Shown: in pieces, positions 60,796 through 64,000 of the stretch
Layout of the letters: the number at the start of each line of letters is the position of its first letter
Position numbering within the stretch: position 1 is the stretch's first letter
Source of the DNA: Amorphoplanes friuliensis DSM 7358
Lineage (GTDB): Bacteria; Actinomycetota; Actinomycetes; Mycobacteriales; Micromonosporaceae
Assembly: GCF_000494755.1 (NCBI RefSeq)
Contig: NC_022657.1
Span: 1,960,001-2,024,000, forward strand
Length of the DNA: 64,000 nt
Reading direction: 5' to 3'
Program-made: the position numbers and the translations under genes
The notes under the pieces: generated by a model
Told to the model about the DNA's origin: nothing
The model's database searches: none
The model's input: only the letters and a program-made list of their open reading frames with translations

Positions 60796-61588
60796 GCTGC
60801 GGGCGTACGCCGCGCTGTTCGGTGGGCAGTGGCGGTCGCTGTTGTCGTACCGCGCGTCGTTCATCGTGGAGATGATCACCAACATCGGGGGTACGGCGCT
60901 CGACGTGCTCGCCGTTCTGGTGATCTTCCAGGCCACGAGCACCGTCGCCGGGTTCACGCTGAGCCAGGGTCTGCTGATCGTCAGCCTGTCGTCATGCGCT
61001 TTTGCCCTCGCCGACTTCACGGTGGGCAACATCGACAGGCTCAAGACGTACGTCCGCACCGGCGCGATGGACGCCGTCCTGGTCCGCCCGCTGGGTGTCC
61101 TGATGCAGCTCGTCCTCATGGATCTGCCCCTGCGCAAGGCCCTGCGCCTGGTCGTCGGTTTCGGGGTGCTGGCCGTCGCCCTCACCGTCAACCCCATCGA
61201 CTGGACCCCGGCGCGTGTCACGCTGCTGGTGATCACGCCGCTCGCCGGTGCGGTCTTCTTCGCCTCGATCTTCGTGCTCAGCGCCAGCCTGGCGTTCTGG
61301 TGGGTCGACTCCGGCGAGGTCGGCAGCGCGTTCACCTACGGCGGCCGCGATTTCACCGCCTACCCCACACCCGTGTACGCCGGGTGGTTCCGCGCCGTCT
61401 TCGCGTACGGGCTGGGCTTTGGTTTTGTGGCCTATCAGCCGGCGCTGGCGCTCCTGGGCCGGGCCGATCCGCTGGGCCTGCCCACCTGGGCGGGTTTTGT
61501 CTCGCCGCTGGTCGCGCTGGTCGCGGCCGCCCTCGCCGCCGCCGTCTGGCGGTCCGGCATCCGGCACTACCGGAGCACAGGATCATGA
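60788..61588 (+). CDS. ABC-2 type transporter permease, subunit 2
   Basis: A 266-residue protein with about six hydrophobic segments, paralogous to the upstream permease (QWRSLLSYRASFIVEMITNIG, FTVGNIDRLKTYVRTGAMDAVLVRP). The two would form a heterodimeric channel. GTG at 60788 lies within the end of the upstream gene and its stop overlaps the ATPase start as ATGA. Confidence 0.88.
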   Translation: MAELRAYAALFGGQWRSLLSYRASFIVEMITNIGGTALDVLAVLVIFQATSTVAGFTLSQGLLIVSLSSCAFALADFTVGNIDRLKTYVRTGAMDAVLVRPLGVLMQLVLMDLPLRKALRLVVGFGVLAVALTVNPIDWTPARVTLLVITPLAGAVFFASIFVLSASLAFWWVDSGEVGSAFTYGGRDFTAYPTPVYAGWFRAVFAYGLGFGFVAYQPALALLGRADPLGLPTWAGFVSPLVALVAAALAAAVWRSGIRHYRSTGS

Positions 61589-62538
61589 CAGTCATCAAGA
61601 TGGATCAACTGCGCAAGGACTTCACGGTACGGGTCAAAGCGGGCCGTTTCCGCCGGGAGAAACGCACCGTGGCGGCCGTCGACGGCATCGACCTGAGCAT
61701 CGAACGCGGCGAGATGGTCGGCTACATCGGCCCCAACGGCGCGGGCAAGTCGACCACGCTGAAGATGCTGACGGGCGTGCTCACCCCGTCCGGCGGCCAC
61801 GTGTCGGTCTGCGGTCTGGAGCCGGTCCCGCAACGCACCCGGCTCGCGCTGCGCCTCGGCGTGGTGTTCGGGCAGCGCTCCCAGCTCTGGTGGGACCTGC
61901 CCCTGCGCGAGTCGTTCCGCCTGCTCAAACACATTTACCGGGTACGCCCGGACGAGCACGCCGCCCGCTTGCGCCGGTGTGTCGGCCTCCTCGACCTGGA
62001 GGCGTTCCTGGACACGCCGGTGCGCCAGCTCTCCCTCGGCCAGCGCATGCGCGGCGAGCTCACCGCGGCACTCCTGCACGGTCCCGAGGTGCTGTTCCTC
62101 GACGAGCCGACCATCGGCCTGGACGTGGTCAGCAAACAGGCCGTCCGCTCGTTCCTGGCCGAGCTCGGCGCCACCGGCGACGTCACCCTGGTGCTCACCA
62201 CCCACGACCTGGCCGACATCGAACGCCTCTGCCGCCGCCTGGTCGTCATCGACCACGGCCGGGTCGTCCACGACGGCACGATCGAAGCCCTCCACACCCG
62301 GTACGGGTCCCGCCGCCGCCTCGTCGTCGACCTCGACGCACCCCTGCCGACGGGTTTCACGGTCGAGGGCGCAACGCTGGTCTCGGTCGAGGCGGAGGGC
62401 CACCGTGCCTCGTTCGACCTGGCCGGCGACACGGCCGGAGCGGTCGTGGGCCGGCTGGCGGCCCTCTCCTCCCTGCGCGACCTCTCCCTGGTCGAACCCG
62501 ACATCGAAGACGTCGTGGCCCGCCTGTACGCGTCCTAG
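61585..62538 (+). CDS. ABC exporter ATP-binding protein
   Basis: A 317-residue ATPase that would power the two permeases. Walker A GPNGAGKST (near residue 50), signature LSLGQRMRGELTAALL, Walker B EVLFLDEPTIGLD and the H-loop TTHDLADIERL are all present. The long C-terminal region (about 85 residues) is of the DrrA/viologen-exporter kind. Substrate unknown. The ATG at 61585 overlaps the permease stop, and its own stop overlaps the convergent regulator stop by three bases. Confidence 0.94.
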   Translation: MTVIKMDQLRKDFTVRVKAGRFRREKRTVAAVDGIDLSIERGEMVGYIGPNGAGKSTTLKMLTGVLTPSGGHVSVCGLEPVPQRTRLALRLGVVFGQRSQLWWDLPLRESFRLLKHIYRVRPDEHAARLRRCVGLLDLEAFLDTPVRQLSLGQRMRGELTAALLHGPEVLFLDEPTIGLDVVSKQAVRSFLAELGATGDVTLVLTTHDLADIERLCRRLVVIDHGRVVHDGTIEALHTRYGSRRRLVVDLDAPLPTGFTVEGATLVSVEAEGHRASFDLAGDTAGAVVGRLAALSSLRDLSLVEPDIEDVVARLYAS

Positions 62539-63092
62539 CGGTGTTCCATGAGCAGGATCGCCCAGGAGCCGGGTTCGAGGGCTTCGTAGCGGTGGGGGAC
62601 GTCACCGGGGAACATCACGTAGTCGCCCGGACCGAGGTCGACCTCGTCACCCGAGGGCCCGGTCCGGATCCGTCCCGCCGCGACGACCAGGTGCTCGATG
62701 CTCCCGGGGATGTGCGCCTCGGCCTGCCGTCCCGTGCCCGGCTCGAGCTCCACCACGTACAGGTCACGGCGCGCATGGGTGCTGCCGGCGGCGAGCAACG
62801 TACCGAAGAAGTCAGCGTGATCGGACGGAAGCCGCGGCCCCTCACCGGCCCGGATCACCCGGATCGGCGGCGCGGGCGGCTCGACCAGGCGGCTGAACGG
62901 CACCCCGAGCGCGACGCCGAGCGCCCAGAGGGTCTCCACGCTGGGATTTCCGGTGCCGGACTCGAGCTGCGACAGGGTCGACTTGGCGAGTCCCGCCCGC
63001 CGGGCCAGCTCGGCGAGCGAGATCCCGACACGCTCCCGCTCACGGCGCAGGGCGGCGGCGATGGTGGACAGCGGGCTGCCGGGCTGCGACAT
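62535..63092 (-). CDS. XRE-family regulator with C-terminal cupin domain
   Basis: A 185-residue regulator. The N-terminal helix-turn-helix (GISLAELARRAGLAKSTLSQLESGTGNPSVETLWALG, in two stretches) is followed by a cupin barrel (IEHLVVAAGRI, VDLGPGDYVMFPGDVPHRYEAL). Such proteins often sense amino acids or polyamines. It is divergent from azlCD, so it probably controls branched-chain amino acid export. Start ATG at 63092. Confidence 0.92.
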   Translation of the reverse strand: MSQPGSPLSTIAAALRRERERVGISLAELARRAGLAKSTLSQLESGTGNPSVETLWALGVALGVPFSRLVEPPAPPIRVIRAGEGPRLPSDHADFFGTLLAAGSTHARRDLYVVELEPGTGRQAEAHIPGSIEHLVVAAGRIRTGPSGDEVDLGPGDYVMFPGDVPHRYEALEPGSWAILLMEHR

Positions 63093-63112
63093 GTTCACTC
63101 CGTCGATCGGAT

Positions 63113-63144
63113 CGTTCGGTTTGACGAACGCTACGCCTACGTTC
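63113..63144. promoter_or_regulatory. Candidate operator in the divergent XRE-cupin/azlC promoter
   Basis: Two overlapping dyads: CGTTCG-N6-CGAACG (63113-63130) and GAACG-N9-CGTTC (63126-63144). They fill most of the 65-base gap between the divergent starts. Confidence 0.45.
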
Positions 63145-63157
63145 ATTATTTTGAACC

Positions 63158-63889
63158 ATGAGTACGCCAAAGCGAACACCGGACCGCGCCCTCCTCCGCG
63201 ACGCCGTTGCCATCGCCGCGGCCATGATCGCCGTCGGCGCCTCCTTCGGCGCGATCGCCATCGCCTACGGCCTGCCCACCTGGGTACCGTTCCTGATGTC
63301 CACCGCGGTGTTCGCGGGCGGCGCACAGTTCCTCGCGGTCGGCCTGATCGCCGCCGGCAACCCCCTGGCCGCGGTCTTCGCCGGCCTGCTCCTGAACGCC
63401 CGCCACCTGCCGTTCGGCCTGGCAGTCTCGGAAACGGTCGGCCCCCGCCTCCGCGACCGCCTCATCGGCAGCCACCTGATGACCGACGAGGTCGTCGCGT
63501 TCACCCTCGCCGAGAAGGACCCGGCCCGCCGCCGCCGCACGTACTGGCTGATCGGCATCACCCTCTTCACGTCCTGGAACCTCGGCACCGCCCTGGGAGT
63601 CTGGCTCGGCGGCGCCACCGGCGACCCGGCCGCCCTGGGCCTGGACGCGGCCTTCCCCGCCGGCCTGATCGCCCTGATCCTCCCGTCCCTCCGAGACCGC
63701 GACACCCGCTTGGTCGCCCTGACCGGCGCGGCGATCGCGGTTGCGCTCACGCCGGTGCTCCCGGCCGGCCTCCCGGTCCTGTGCGCTCTGCTGGGCCTCC
63801 TCACGGTGGTCCGTCCCCGCCGCGGGAACCCAGCCACCTCAGATCAAACAGCTGAGCATCACACCAAGACCGAGGAGGCGCCGTGCTGA
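63158..63889 (+). CDS. azlC: AzlC-type branched-chain amino acid exporter subunit
   Basis: A 243-residue membrane protein: GASFGAIAIAYGLPTWVPFLMST, FAGGAQFLAVGLIAAGNPLAAVFAGLLLNARH and LMTDEVVAFTL are AzlC hallmarks. With AzlD it exports branched-chain amino acids or analogues. The stop overlaps the azlD start by 7 bases. Confidence 0.93.
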   Translation: MSTPKRTPDRALLRDAVAIAAAMIAVGASFGAIAIAYGLPTWVPFLMSTAVFAGGAQFLAVGLIAAGNPLAAVFAGLLLNARHLPFGLAVSETVGPRLRDRLIGSHLMTDEVVAFTLAEKDPARRRRTYWLIGITLFTSWNLGTALGVWLGGATGDPAALGLDAAFPAGLIALILPSLRDRDTRLVALTGAAIAVALTPVLPAGLPVLCALLGLLTVVRPRRGNPATSDQTAEHHTKTEEAPC

Positions 63890-64000
63890 TCGCCGCAATC
63901 CTTACCCTGGCCGTAGGCACCTACACAATGCGCCTCAGCGGCGTGATGCTCCGCGACCGCCTGGAACTCTCAGACTCCCTGCAGCGCCTGCTCCCGATGG
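63883..64000 (+). CDS. azlD: AzlD-type small exporter subunit, cut by the window end
   Basis: GTG at 63883, preceded by GAGGAGG, opens a frame reading LIAAILTLAVGTYTMRLSGV and RLELSDSLQRLLPM up to the window edge. This is the N-terminal third of AzlD, the usual partner of AzlC. The stop is outside the window. Confidence 0.88.
   Translation, partial: MLIAAILTLAVGTYTMRLSGVMLRDRLELSDSLQRLLPM

Noticed and set aside
1..64000. CRISPR arrays, tRNA or rRNA genes
   Set aside because: The tandem arrays seen are contiguous coding repeats without spacers. No tRNA-like cloverleaf or rRNA signature was recognised by reading, including at the att sites.

Overview
The window is high-GC actinobacterial chromosome, most likely from Micromonosporaceae (an Actinoplanes or Micromonospora relative). 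The evidence is strong G/C at third codon positions, many GTG starts with 4-8 base stop/start overlaps, a GlnE-GlnA pair, MptB-type and GT87 mannosyltransferases, a DUF4191 protein near lipA/lipB, a fused CobU-CobT enzyme and abundant secreted or membrane proteins. This placement rests on gene content and style, not on a database search.

Layout. 1-9.6 kb: the 3' part of glnE, then four overlapping genes for multi-spanning GT-C glycosyltransferases, each with a low-complexity or tandem-repeat loop. 9.6-17.6 kb: a secreted beta-propeller/phytase-like protein, a SARP-type regulator, a pentapeptide-repeat protein, an RDD protein and glnA with a GlnR-type box upstream. 17.6-28.3 kb: an integrated mobile element in the 3' end of glnA, bounded by 29-bp perfect direct repeats that restore the last glnA codons. 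It carries an integrase, an excisionase, a truncated replication initiator, a four-gene type VII secretion-substrate-like cassette, two orphan membrane genes, a TIR-NB-ARC-TPR protein, a frameshifted membrane-protein gene and a DUF262/DUF1524 protein. No transfer translocase is present, so it looks like a decayed AICE-like element converted into a defence or conflict island.

28.4-37.6 kb: cutA, a P-loop kinase broken by an amber codon and joined in frame to a CPCC zinc-binding module, a VOC protein, DUF4191 and DUF998 proteins, a YciI protein with an ECF42-like sigma factor fused to a tyrosine-recombinase-like domain, a TAT-exported hydrolase, a TetR/DUF1772 pair and lipA. 37.6-53.2 kb: a T-box leader with an archaeal-type aspartyl-tRNA synthetase, lipB, a GT-C-like membrane protein, a TIGR01777 epimerase, the lpdA-sucB operon, pepA, gcvT, cobS/cobUT and an M50 protease. 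lipA, lipB, sucB, lpdA and gcvT all concern lipoate-dependent chemistry. 53.2-64 kb: an aldo/keto reductase, an 1834-residue disordered TPR/WG-repeat protein, a three-gene ABC exporter, an XRE-cupin regulator and azlCD (azlD cut by the window edge).

No rRNA, tRNA or CRISPR array was recognised by eye.
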